19,141 nt of DNA. It comes from Planctomycetota bacterium. GTDB lineage: Bacteria; Planctomycetota; SBBH01; JACQRN01. Positions 7,260 through 14,012 of this stretch are shown here, in pieces. Position 1 is the first letter of the stretch, and the number at the start of each line of letters is the position of its first letter. The stretch covers positions 1 through 19,141 of the forward strand of contig JACQRN010000260.1 in NCBI GenBank assembly GCA_016206515.1, written 5' to 3'. Below the pieces are notes generated by a model, which had not been told where the DNA came from, did no database searches, and worked only from the letters and a program-made list of their open reading frames with translations. The translations under genes and the position numbers were made by a program.

Positions 7260-7288
7260 TTGCCATGAACCCTTCCCCCTTGTACATA
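7260..7288 (+). promoter_or_regulatory. Possible acpS-bioA promoter
   Basis: TTGCCA (7260-7265, 5/6 to the -35 consensus) is followed after 17 bases by TACATA (7283-7288, a poor -10). Transcription would start only about five bases before ATG 7300, which has no Shine-Dalgarno sequence. Weak evidence, noted because the gene needs a promoter in this 86-base divergent gap. Confidence 0.3.
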
Positions 7289-7299
7289 TCCGTCCCCCC

Positions 7300-7719
7300 A
7301 TGCGGATCGGAACGGACCTGGTGGAGATCGGACGGATCGAGCGGGCGCTCGCGCGGAGGGGGAGTCGTTTCCTGGGGCGCCTCCTCACCCCCGCCGAGCG
7401 GAAGGCGATCGCCGGGAGGGGTGCCGCGAAACGGCGCGTGGCCGAGCGCGTCGGCGGCCGGTTCGCGGCGAAGGAGGCGGTGCTGAAGCTCCTCGGGACC
7501 GGATGGGGCGGAGGGCTCGGGTGGAGGGACGTCGAGATCCTCGACACCCCGGGCGCGCTCCGCGGGGGCGAGCCACGCAGTGGCGAGCCACGGGTGCGCT
7601 TGAGCGCGAAGGCGGCCCGGCGCGCGCGCACGCGCGGGGTCCGGGGCGTGGCGCTCTCGATCTCCCATGAGGCGAACTTCGCGCTCGCGGTGGCGGTCTC
7701 GACCGGCCGGCCCTCGTGA
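7300..7719 (+). CDS. acpS: Holo-[acyl-carrier-protein] synthase AcpS
   Basis: The 139-residue protein has both AcpS signatures: MRIGTDLVEIGRIERAL with the metal-binding Asp6, and GGRFAAKEAVLKLLGTG with Glu59. AcpS transfers 4'-phosphopantetheine from coenzyme A to the serine of acyl carrier protein, activating it for fatty-acid synthesis. The C-terminal VALSISHEANFALAVAV strand is also typical. Between the WRDVEIL strand and PRVRLS the protein holds about ten more residues than the usual family loop. This is where the palindromic element GEPRSGEPR lies, read from an 11-bp direct repeat (7567-7577 and 7582-7592). The stop overlaps the bioA start, so the two genes form an operon. Confidence 0.93.
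   Translation: MRIGTDLVEIGRIERALARRGSRFLGRLLTPAERKAIAGRGAAKRRVAERVGGRFAAKEAVLKLLGTGWGGGLGWRDVEILDTPGALRGGEPRSGEPRVRLSAKAARRARTRGVRGVALSISHEANFALAVAVSTGRPS
7563..7592. repeat. Intragenic palindromic repeat element, copy A (inside acpS)
   Basis: The copy contains a hairpin GCCAC-GCA-GTGGC (7572-7584) and an 11-bp direct repeat with a 15-bp period. Its first 21 bases match copy B in bioA (8040-8060) except at two positions, 7575 and 7581. These two bases pair with each other in the hairpin, as A-T here and C-G in copy B. It coincides with an insertion in the AcpS loop. Confidence 0.75.
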
Positions 7720-9125
7720 TGGGCCCCCGCTCGCGCCTGGCGCGGCTGCGCGCGAGCGACCGCCGCCACGCCTGGAAACCGTTCACGGCGATGTCGGCGT
7801 ACCTCGACTCCGAGCCGCTCGTCTTCGAGAGCGCGCGAGGGCACTACCTGCGCGACGCCTCCGGACGCCGCTACTTCGACGGCGTCTCGTCGATATGGTG
7901 CAACCTCCAGGGGCACCGCGTCGGCGAGATCGACGCGGCGATCCGTGCGCAGATGTCCAAGGTCGCCCACGTCACGATGCTCGGCCCCACGCACCCGGGG
8001 GCGATCGACCTGGCCGAGGCTCTCGTCCGAATCGCCCCACGGGGGCGAGCCCCGCAGGGGAAGCCGCTCCCGCCCGCCCGCAAGCGCCTCACGCGCGTCT
8101 TCTTCTCCGACGATGGCTCCACCGCCGTCGAGGTCGCCCTCAAGATGGCGTTCCAGTTCTGGAAGCAGAGGCGTCCGGCGCGACCGCGCAAGGAGCGGTT
8201 TCTCTGCTTCTCGGACGCCTACCACGGCGACACGCTCGGGGCGGTCTCGGTCGGGGGGATCGGCCGGTTCCACGCCGTGTTCGGGCCGCTCCTGTTCAAG
8301 TCCCACAAGGTCCCGATGGCGACCTGCTACCGCTGCCCGCTCGGCAAGCGTTTCCCCTCCTGCAAGATCGCGTGCCTCGACGAGGCGGAGAGGATTCTGG
8401 AGCGCCACGCGGACAGGATCGCCGCGGTCGTCCTCGAGCCGAAGGTCCACGGCGCGGCGGGAATGATCATCCAACCGGAGGGGTACATCCGCCGCGTGCG
8501 AGCGATGTGCGACCGGCACGACGTCCTCCTGATCGCCGACGAGGTGGCGACCGGGTTCGGCCGGACCGGCAGGATGTTCGCCTGCGACCTGGAGGGGGTG
8601 CGGCCCGACCTGCTCTGCCTGGCGAAGGGGCTCACCGGCGGCTACCTCCCCCTGGCCGCGACGCTCGCCACGGAGGAGATCTTCGAGGCGTTCCTCGGCC
8701 CCCCCGAGAGCGGCCGGATGTTCACGCACGGCCACACCTACGGAGGCAACCCCCTCGGATGCGCCGCCGCCCTGGCGAACCTGCGGCGGCTGCGCGCGAA
8801 GCGGATCGTCGAGGGGGTCGACGCCAAGGGAAAGGCGCTCGAACGCGCGCTCGCCCCCCTCGCCTCCCACCCGAACGTCGGCGACATCCGCCGCGCAGGC
8901 CTGATGTGCGGGATCGAACTCGTCTCCGACCGCGCGACGCGCCGTCCTTTCCCCCCCGCCGAGCGCCCCGCCCACCGCGTCGCCGACGCAGCGCTCCGCC
9001 GCGGCCTCTGGATCCGCCCCCTCGGCGACGTCGTGATCCTGATGCCCCCCCTGACCGTCACGCCGCGCGAGATCGCGTGGCTGGGGCGGGTGGTGCGGGA
9101 GGCGGTGGAGGAAGTGCTGCCGTAG
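7719..9125 (+). CDS. bioA: Adenosylmethionine-8-amino-7-oxononanoate aminotransferase (BioA)
   Basis: The protein of about 468 residues is a class III PLP aminotransferase that fits BioA, which makes 7,8-diaminopelargonate in biotin synthesis. Seen in order are RHAWKPFTAMSAY (the BioA HPxTQM region), SSIWCNLQGH, VFFSDDGSTAVEVALKMAFQFW, AYHGDTLGAVSVGG, ADEVATGFGRTGRMFA and LLCLAKGLTGGYLPLAATL with the PLP lysine at residue 303. HGHTYGGNPLGCAAALAN follows. The amino donor (S-adenosylmethionine, or lysine as in BioK) cannot be told from this. I choose ATG 7719, which overlaps the acpS stop as TGATG; GTG 7716 is one codon earlier. After VRIAP there is an extra stretch of about 16 residues before LTRVFFSD, holding repeat copy B. 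No other biotin gene is in the window. Confidence 0.9.
   Translation: MGPRSRLARLRASDRRHAWKPFTAMSAYLDSEPLVFESARGHYLRDASGRRYFDGVSSIWCNLQGHRVGEIDAAIRAQMSKVAHVTMLGPTHPGAIDLAEALVRIAPRGRAPQGKPLPPARKRLTRVFFSDDGSTAVEVALKMAFQFWKQRRPARPRKERFLCFSDAYHGDTLGAVSVGGIGRFHAVFGPLLFKSHKVPMATCYRCPLGKRFPSCKIACLDEAERILERHADRIAAVVLEPKVHGAAGMIIQPEGYIRRVRAMCDRHDVLLIADEVATGFGRTGRMFACDLEGVRPDLLCLAKGLTGGYLPLAATLATEEIFEAFLGPPESGRMFTHGHTYGGNPLGCAAALANLRRLRAKRIVEGVDAKGKALERALAPLASHPNVGDIRRAGLMCGIELVSDRATRRPFPPAERPAHRVADAALRRGLWIRPLGDVVILMPPLTVTPREIAWLGRVVREAVEEVLP
8040..8065. repeat. Intragenic palindromic repeat element, copy B (inside bioA)
   Basis: The 21-base core at 8040-8060 is the same as copy A in acpS apart from one compensated base pair, and forms the hairpin CCCC-GCA-GGGG. 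It is read in a different frame from copy A (RGRAPQGKP against GGEPRSGEP), so the likeness is at DNA level rather than protein level. It falls in a stretch that is extra relative to typical BioA proteins. Confidence 0.75.
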
Positions 9126-9127
9126 CC

Positions 9128-9442
9128 CTACACGAGCCCCTGCCGGATCAGCTTCGCGGCAAGGAGATAGACGTCGTCCCGGCTTCCCTCCCGCCGGATC
9201 CCGACCGCCACGATTTCCACGACCTGGGCGTCCCGCGCGACCCGATACACGATCCGGTATCGCTGGCCGACGGCACGGAGGCTCCGGAGCCCCTTCAATT
9301 CCTCGCCGAGTCCCTTCCCCTGCGCCTCGGGGTCGCGCGAGAGCCCCTCGGCCCGCTCGTAGATCTTCTGCCGGATCCGACGGTCGGTGATCCGGAGCCA
9401 CAAGCGCCGCGCCTCGGGGGAGACGACGACCCGATGCGTCAC
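9128..9442 (-). CDS. RelE/ParE-superfamily toxin
   Basis: The 104-residue protein has the RelE/ParE pattern. An N-terminal HRVVVSPEARRLWLRITDRRIRQKIYERAEGL helical hairpin is followed by GLRSLRAVGQRYRIVYRVARDAQVVEIVAVGIRRE. The RYRIVY and VEIVAVGIRR strands are the family core. RelE members cut ribosome-bound mRNA; ParE members inhibit gyrase. The sequence does not decide which. The GTG start (9442) overlaps the antitoxin stop as GTGA. It ends two bases from the bioA stop codon on the opposite strand. Length is normal and no disruption is seen. Confidence 0.88.
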   Translation of the reverse strand: MTHRVVVSPEARRLWLRITDRRIRQKIYERAEGLSRDPEAQGKGLGEELKGLRSLRAVGQRYRIVYRVARDAQVVEIVAVGIRREGSRDDVYLLAAKLIRQGLV

Positions 9443-9714
9443 AACCCGAGATCCGCCTTCAGATCCTCCAGGGGGATCCGCTTCCCCGCCTTGAGTTCCC
9501 GGATCCCCCGGCGGATGGATGCCATCTGCTCCCGGTCCCCCAGGATCTCCAGGGTCTCCACAAGGGTCTCGTAGAACTCCGCCGGGAGGATCGTCATCAC
9601 CGGCTTGCCGTGCTGGGTCACGGTGACGGCGTGGACCCCCCTCTTTCCGCCGAGCCGCTTGGGGAGCCTCAGGAACTCATTCCGCGCCTGTGAGATGGTC
9701 AGCGTCTCGGTCAT
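9439..9714 (-). CDS. Phd/YefM-family antitoxin
   Basis: The 91-residue protein begins MTETLTISQARNEFLRLPKRL and continues AVTVTQHGKPVMTILPAEFYETLVETLEIL, the Phd/YefM DNA-binding fold. The C-terminal helix (REQMASIRRGIRELKAGKRIPLEDLKADLGL) is the toxin-binding part. ATG 9714 is chosen because GGAGGG lies four bases upstream (minus strand 9724-9719). The frame stays open far upstream into the mrp gene, but only as a high-GC shadow. With the RelE/ParE-like gene it forms an autoregulated pair, probably through the tandem repeats just upstream. The neighbouring MazEF module is unrelated in sequence. Confidence 0.87.
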   Translation of the reverse strand: MTETLTISQARNEFLRLPKRLGGKRGVHAVTVTQHGKPVMTILPAEFYETLVETLEILGDREQMASIRRGIRELKAGKRIPLEDLKADLGL

Positions 9715-9729
9715 CGCGCCCTCCATATT

Positions 9730-9753
9730 ATTGTACATCATATTGTACATCAT
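9730..9753. promoter_or_regulatory. Tandem 12-bp repeat with TGTACA cores, probable antitoxin operator
   Basis: ATTGTACATCAT is repeated perfectly and without a gap (9730-9741, 9742-9753). Each copy holds the palindrome TGTACA (9732-9737, 9744-9749), spaced about one helical turn apart. On the minus strand each copy also reads TACAAT, a good -10 hexamer, upstream of the GGAGGG ribosome-binding site. The AT-rich island fits an operator-promoter for the Phd/RelE pair; no matching -35 was found. Confidence 0.6.
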
Positions 9754-9776
9754 GGGGCCGCCATCCGCGCCCGATT

Positions 9777-9813
9777 TTCCGGTTTCGGAACAGAAGGGGC
9801 TGGACGGTACGAT
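9777..9813 (+). promoter_or_regulatory. Candidate upstream region of mrp
   Basis: The inverted repeat TTCCG-GTTT-CGGAA (9777-9790) precedes TACGAT (9808-9813), a 4/6 match to a -10 box nine bases before ATG 9823. No recognisable -35 or Shine-Dalgarno sequence is near the start codon. Weak. Confidence 0.2.
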
Positions 9814-9822
9814 GTCGGCCCC

Positions 9823-11199
9823 ATGCCCGCCGCCCTGACGCCCGACGCCGTCCTCGCCGCCCTGAAGGTCGTCCAGGACCCGGATCTGCACCGGGACATC
9901 GTGTCGCTCGGGTTCATCCGGAACCTGACGATCCGCGACGGGGAGGTGCGCTTCGACATCAACCTGACGACCCCGGCCTGTCCCGTGAAGGAACGGATGA
10001 AGTCGGAGGCGGAGACGGCGGTACGGAAACTCGCAGGGGTGAAGGCGGTGCACATCAACCTCACCGCCGAGGTGAAGGCGCACGCGGGGCTCGATACGAC
10101 GGCGCTCGCCTCGGTGAAGAACCTCGTGGCGATCGGGAGCGGCAAGGGGGGGGTGGGGAAGTCGACCGTCAGCGCGAACATCGCCGTGGCGCTCGCGCGG
10201 GAAGGCGCCCGCGTGGGGCTCCTCGACGCCGACATCTACGGCCCGTCGATCCCGACGATCCTCGGGGTGCTCGACATCGCGCAGCCGACCGGGCCGCGGA
10301 TGAAGCCCGCGGAACGGCACGGGGTGAGGTTCATGTCGATGGGGTTCATGGCGCCGGGGGACCAGCCGCTCATCTGGCGCGGCCCCATGGCGCACAAGGC
10401 GCTGCAGCAGTGCCTGTTCGGGGTCGAATGGGGGATTCTCGACTATCTCCTGATCGATCTCCCCCCGGGGACCGGCGACGTCCATCTGACGCTGGCGCAG
10501 TCGGTGCCTTTGACCGGAGCGGCGATCGTCTCCACGCCGCAGGACTTGGGGCTCATGATCTCGAAGAAGACGCTGCGGATGTTCGAGACGACGAAGGTCC
10601 CGATCCTCGGGATCGTCGAGAACATGAGCACCTACCTCTGCCCCCACTGCGGGAAGGAGGACGACCTGTTCGGGCACGGGACGGTCCGCAAGGAGGCGGT
10701 CACCCTCGGAATCCCCTTCCTCGGCGAGATCCCGCTCGATGCGGCGATCCGCAAGGCGTCCGACGAGGGGGTCCCGGTGGTCGCCGATGCGCCCGACTCC
10801 CCCTCGGCGAAGGCGTTCCTGGAGGCCGCGCGCGCGCTGGCCGCCCGCGTCTCGGTCAAGAACTTCGACGCCGCCCAGGGGTCTTCGGAGAGGACGCGGC
10901 TGTCACGTGTCCTGTCCGCCTCGGGCGCGCGGCTGTCGCTGGCGTGGGCGGACGGCCACGAGAGCCACCTTCCGGGGGCGTACCTGCGCCGCAACTGCCC
11001 GTGCGCCGAATGCGTCAGCGAGAACACGGGAAAGCGGATGCTCGACCCGAAGTCGGTCGCCGACACCGTCACGGTCCGCAAAAGCGCCCCGGTCGGCCAG
11101 TACGCCCTGTCGTTCGAGTTCTCCGACGGGCACGCCACCGGGATCTACACCTTCGACGCGCTGCGCGCCCTGTGCCCGTGCGGCGAGTGCCAGCGGTAG
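9823..11199 (+). CDS. mrp: Mrp/NBP35-family Fe-S cluster carrier ATPase fused to a C-terminal DUF971 domain
   Basis: The 458-residue protein has three parts. Residues 5-90 are a MIP18-like domain (PDLHRDIVSLGFIRNL, TTPACPVKERM). Residues about 98-345 are the Mrp ATPase with deviant Walker A GKGGVGKST (107-115), DADIYGPSIPTILG, DLPPGTGDVHL and the cluster-binding CPHC (Cys273, Cys276). Residues 368-458 are a DUF971 domain, the fold that forms the zinc-binding N-terminus of gamma-butyrobetaine hydroxylase. Cys392, Cys394, Cys397 and His437 match that zinc site in order and spacing. A second CPCGEC (451-456) ends the protein. Mrp proteins carry 4Fe-4S clusters to apoproteins in the cytoplasm. 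It is divergent from the toxin-antitoxin pair and followed by the REP pair. Confidence 0.94.
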   Translation: MPAALTPDAVLAALKVVQDPDLHRDIVSLGFIRNLTIRDGEVRFDINLTTPACPVKERMKSEAETAVRKLAGVKAVHINLTAEVKAHAGLDTTALASVKNLVAIGSGKGGVGKSTVSANIAVALAREGARVGLLDADIYGPSIPTILGVLDIAQPTGPRMKPAERHGVRFMSMGFMAPGDQPLIWRGPMAHKALQQCLFGVEWGILDYLLIDLPPGTGDVHLTLAQSVPLTGAAIVSTPQDLGLMISKKTLRMFETTKVPILGIVENMSTYLCPHCGKEDDLFGHGTVRKEAVTLGIPFLGEIPLDAAIRKASDEGVPVVADAPDSPSAKAFLEAARALAARVSVKNFDAAQGSSERTRLSRVLSASGARLSLAWADGHESHLPGAYLRRNCPCAECVSENTGKRMLDPKSVADTVTVRKSAPVGQYALSFEFSDGHATGIYTFDALRALCPCGECQR

Positions 11200-11214
11200 A
11201 GCCGCGCTCGGTAC

Positions 11215-11264
11215 GGTAGCGCGGGCTTTATGCCCGCCGGGGCGGGGATAAACCCCGCCCTACC
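11215..11264. repeat. REP/BIME-type inverted pair of GTAG-footed hairpins
   Basis: The left half is GGTAG plus hairpin GCGGGC-TTTAT-GCCCGC (11221-11237). The right half is hairpin GGGCGGGG-ATAAA-CCCCGCCC (11240-11260) ending CTACC, the reverse complement of GGTAG. Reverse-complemented, the right half matches the left at 21 of 24 positions, and two of the three differences pair with each other in the stem. The GTAG foot is the classic REP mark recognised by RAYT transposases. It lies in the gap between convergent genes and may act as a two-way terminator. Confidence 0.85.
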
Positions 11265-11277
11265 TCATGGGGAGGGG

Positions 11278-11658
11278 TTAGGGGCCCAGCAGATCCCGCA
11301 GCCTCTGCGCGACCTCGCCCGGGTCGAACGGCTTGCGGAGGAAGGCGTTGATGCTCGCGTAGAACTGTCCGGTCTTCTGGGCGCCAGGGTCGTGGCTCGC
11401 GGTGATCATCACGATCGGGACGGCGGGGTGCATCTCGCGCATCGTGAAGGCGACCTGGTGGCCGCTCAGACCAGGGAGATTGATGTCAATCACCAGGGCG
11501 TCCGGCACGCGGTCGGCCATCCTCTCGACCGCCTCCGTGCCGCTGGAAGCGAGCATCACCTCGAACCCCTCGTGCACGAGGCGCGTGCGGAGCATCTGTG
11601 CGATGTCCGGGTCGTCGTCGACGACGAGGACGCAACGGCCCGGCGATGGATCGTTCAT
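11278..11658 (-). CDS. Stand-alone response regulator receiver protein
   Basis: The 126-residue protein is one receiver domain with no output domain. Acidic residues Asp14-Asp16 (VLVVDDDPDI), the phosphoacceptor Asp58 (LVIDINLPGLSG), the Thr of MITASHD and the Lys of FLRKPFDPG are all present, so it should be phosphorylatable. Its ATG overlaps the histidine kinase stop as ATGA, making that kinase the likely partner. Single-domain receivers act through protein contacts or phosphorelay, so the output must lie elsewhere. The protein ends soon after the last helix, just before the REP pair. Confidence 0.92.
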   Translation of the reverse strand: MNDPSPGRCVLVVDDDPDIAQMLRTRLVHEGFEVMLASSGTEAVERMADRVPDALVIDINLPGLSGHQVAFTMREMHPAVPIVMITASHDPGAQKTGQFYASINAFLRKPFDPGEVAQRLRDLLGP

Positions 11659-14012
11659 GCGCCGCCCCCTTCCCCGTGCAGGCGCGGGATCGCGATGTGG
11701 AAGACGCTCCCGCCCCCAGGGGCCGCCTCGACCCAGATCCGGCCATGGTGCCGGACGACGATCTGGCGGGCGATGGCGAGCCCGAGCCCCGAGCCGGCGG
11801 GCCCCATCGGGGCGAGGCTCCCGCCGGAGCGCGCCAGGCGGACGTGCTTCTCGAAGATCCGCTCGCGCTGGGCGGCGGGGATCCCCGGGCCCTGATCGGC
11901 GATCGACAGGCGCACGCCGTCGGGGGCGATCTCGCGCCGCGCGTCCACGCGCACGACCCCGCCGCGCGGGGAGTAGGCCACCGCGTTCCCCAGCACGTTC
12001 GTCACAACCTGCGCGATCCGGTCGGCGTCGACGCGCAGGTCCGCCAGTCCCTCCTCCACGTCGAGGACGACGGTCACCTCCGCGCGGGCCGCCGCGCCGC
12101 GCAGGGCGTCGACCGTGTCGCGCAGCAGGCGCCCCACGGGGACGGAGGAGAGGTTCCAGCGGGCGGCCCCCGACTCGATCGCGTCGAGGTCCAGCAGGTC
12201 GTTGATCAGCCGCGTGAGCCGCTGCGCGTTGGCGACGATCCTCTCCAGAACGGCGCGCTGGGGTTCGGCAACCGCCCCGGCGGTCCCCGCGATCAGGTTG
12301 AGCGCGTGCCCCTGGATGCCGGTGAGCGGCGTGCGCAGCTCGTGGGAAACCGCCGCCAGGAAGTCGTCCTTGCGCGCATCCATCTCCTTCAGCTGGAGGT
12401 TCGCCTGCCGCAGGGAGTCCTCCATCGCCTTGCGGTCGGAGATGTCGTGCGCAAAGAGGGACAAGGCGACCTCCTCGCTGCCGGGGACCAGGATCCGGCC
12501 CGTGGTCACCGCGCACGCCAGCGACGCGCCCCCCGCGCGGGAGAGGGAAAGCTCCCCGCGCCACCCCCCCTCCTCGACCGTCCGGCGCACCATCTCGCGC
12601 GCCGCCGCGACCGACCCGGCCGCCACCAGGTCCGACAGGTGGGCGCCGGGGAGCGCCGAGACCTCCCTTCCCACGAGGCGCGCGGCGGCGTCGTTGGCGC
12701 GGATCACGCGCGAGAGCGCATCGAGGACCAGGATCGCCTCGTGCGGGGCTCTTCGCACCAGCTCCGCCTCGAGGGCGAGCTGCCGCTCCAGACGCCGCTT
12801 CTCGGTCAGGTCCAGGAGCGCCCCGCGGATCCCGGTGACGCGTTCCTCGGCGGAGCGCTCGACCTGCGCGTACAATGTCCCCTCCCGCACACGGCCGGCG
12901 CGCGATTTCCACTGCAGGTCCACCGCCGCGGCCCCCTGCTCGACGATCCGCCGGCACGACTCCGCGAACGTCTCGGGTGAGGGGCCCAGCAGGAACTTCC
13001 CGAACGGCTCCCCCAGGAAGGGTCCCGCGCCACAGAACGCCTCCCGCGCCGGGGTATTGGCGTCGAGGAGATTCCCTGTGACGTCGAGCCGGACGTAGAG
13101 AACCGGCGCCCGCTCGAACAGGTCCCGGTACCGCCCCTCCGCGTCGCGCAATCTCGCAAGCGCCTCCCCCAGCTGCCGGTTCGCGCCGTCGAGCTCTTTC
13201 GCCTGCCGCACCTGCAAACCGATCCGTCCGAGCGACTCGAGGTACAGACCGCCGGCGAACACACCGTAGCTAAGGACGCGCAGGATGTGGGCACCAACGT
13301 ACGGCAGGTCCTGCTCGGATCGCGAGGCGATCATCAGGCACTGGCAGGCGGTCCCCAACAGGAGCGCCAGGGGGAGGAGCGCCCCGTCGAGCCCCGAGCG
13401 CGAGAGTCCCGTGGCGGCCGCCATCGGCGCGGCGACCGCGAATGCCCCGAGCGCCACGAGGTCCATGCACCGCGTCCCGTCGAGGTTCCCGATCTTCCAG
13501 GTGCCGGGATCGATCGCGATCACCCCAAGCAGGAGCCCGAGGGCGGCGGCGAAGGTCCCCCCGACCACCGCCCGCCCGCCCCAGCGCCCGTCCCGGATCC
13601 ACGCCGGACGCAAGGAGGCGGTGAGCAGGAGCCCCCCGAGCACCAGGCGGCTGACGCCCCAGGTGTCGGGGCCGAAGTGCTCGGGCAGGTCCAGGTTGAC
13701 CGCGTAGGCAATGCTGCCGGACGCGGCGTGCAGGAAGTCGACGGCGCCGGCCGCCAGGAACGCCGCCCCGACGAACCGCCTCTCCGGGTCGCCCAGGACG
13801 CGGTGCGCCAGGAAGGCGGCGGCCGCGCCGCCCCAGGCGAGGAAGAACGCCCCGAGATCGAGCGTCGCCTCCACCGCCTCGTCGAACGCGGGGCGGAACG
13901 TGGCCTGCCGCCTCTGGAGCGTCCAGATCCCGACCCCCGCCCCGAGCGCCAGGAACAGGACCGCCCCCCCCAGCGCAGCGCGCAGCGCGCGCCCGGGCCG
14001 GGGAGGGGTCAC
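11655..14012 (-). CDS. MASE3-PAS-PAS sensor histidine kinase
   Basis: The 785-residue protein has about eight transmembrane helices in residues 10-262. Their pattern, including VDFLHAASG (91-99) and GAHILRVLSYGVF (240-252), fits the MASE3 sensor domain. A coiled linker (263-295) leads to two PAS domains (about 293-405 and 415-535; YRDLFERAPVLYVRLDVTGNLLDAN, then APHEAILVLDALSRVIRAND). The HisKA domain has AAVSHELRTPLTGI with phosphoacceptor His557. The HATPase domain shows NVLGNAVAYSP, DQGPGIP and GSGLGLAIARQIV. It is a complete inner-membrane kinase; the signal is unknown. The GTG start (14012) overlaps the dehydratase stop as GTGA, and its own stop overlaps the receiver start. Confidence 0.92.
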   Translation of the reverse strand: MTPPRPGRALRAALGGAVLFLALGAGVGIWTLQRRQATFRPAFDEAVEATLDLGAFFLAWGGAAAAFLAHRVLGDPERRFVGAAFLAAGAVDFLHAASGSIAYAVNLDLPEHFGPDTWGVSRLVLGGLLLTASLRPAWIRDGRWGGRAVVGGTFAAALGLLLGVIAIDPGTWKIGNLDGTRCMDLVALGAFAVAAPMAAATGLSRSGLDGALLPLALLLGTACQCLMIASRSEQDLPYVGAHILRVLSYGVFAGGLYLESLGRIGLQVRQAKELDGANRQLGEALARLRDAEGRYRDLFERAPVLYVRLDVTGNLLDANTPAREAFCGAGPFLGEPFGKFLLGPSPETFAESCRRIVEQGAAAVDLQWKSRAGRVREGTLYAQVERSAEERVTGIRGALLDLTEKRRLERQLALEAELVRRAPHEAILVLDALSRVIRANDAAARLVGREVSALPGAHLSDLVAAGSVAAAREMVRRTVEEGGWRGELSLSRAGGASLACAVTTGRILVPGSEEVALSLFAHDISDRKAMEDSLRQANLQLKEMDARKDDFLAAVSHELRTPLTGIQGHALNLIAGTAGAVAEPQRAVLERIVANAQRLTRLINDLLDLDAIESGAARWNLSSVPVGRLLRDTVDALRGAAARAEVTVVLDVEEGLADLRVDADRIAQVVTNVLGNAVAYSPRGGVVRVDARREIAPDGVRLSIADQGPGIPAAQRERIFEKHVRLARSGGSLAPMGPAGSGLGLAIARQIVVRHHGRIWVEAAPGGGSVFHIAIPRLHGEGGGA

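Noticed and set aside
7218..9401. A 727-codon minus-strand open frame opposite acpS and bioA
   Set aside because: It is antisense to two clearly recognised genes and its translation is arginine/proline/glycine-rich with no domain pattern; high-GC DNA commonly gives such shadows.
9439..10677. Long (412-codon) minus-strand frame containing the Phd-like antitoxin at its end
   Set aside because: Only the last 91 codons look like a protein. The upstream part is antisense to mrp, and a ribosome-binding site supports the short start at 9714.
11278..12957. Long frame that would extend the receiver N-terminally by over 400 residues
   Set aside because: The extension is a frame shadow of the histidine kinase on the same strand; the receiver starts cleanly at ATG 11658 overlapping the kinase stop.
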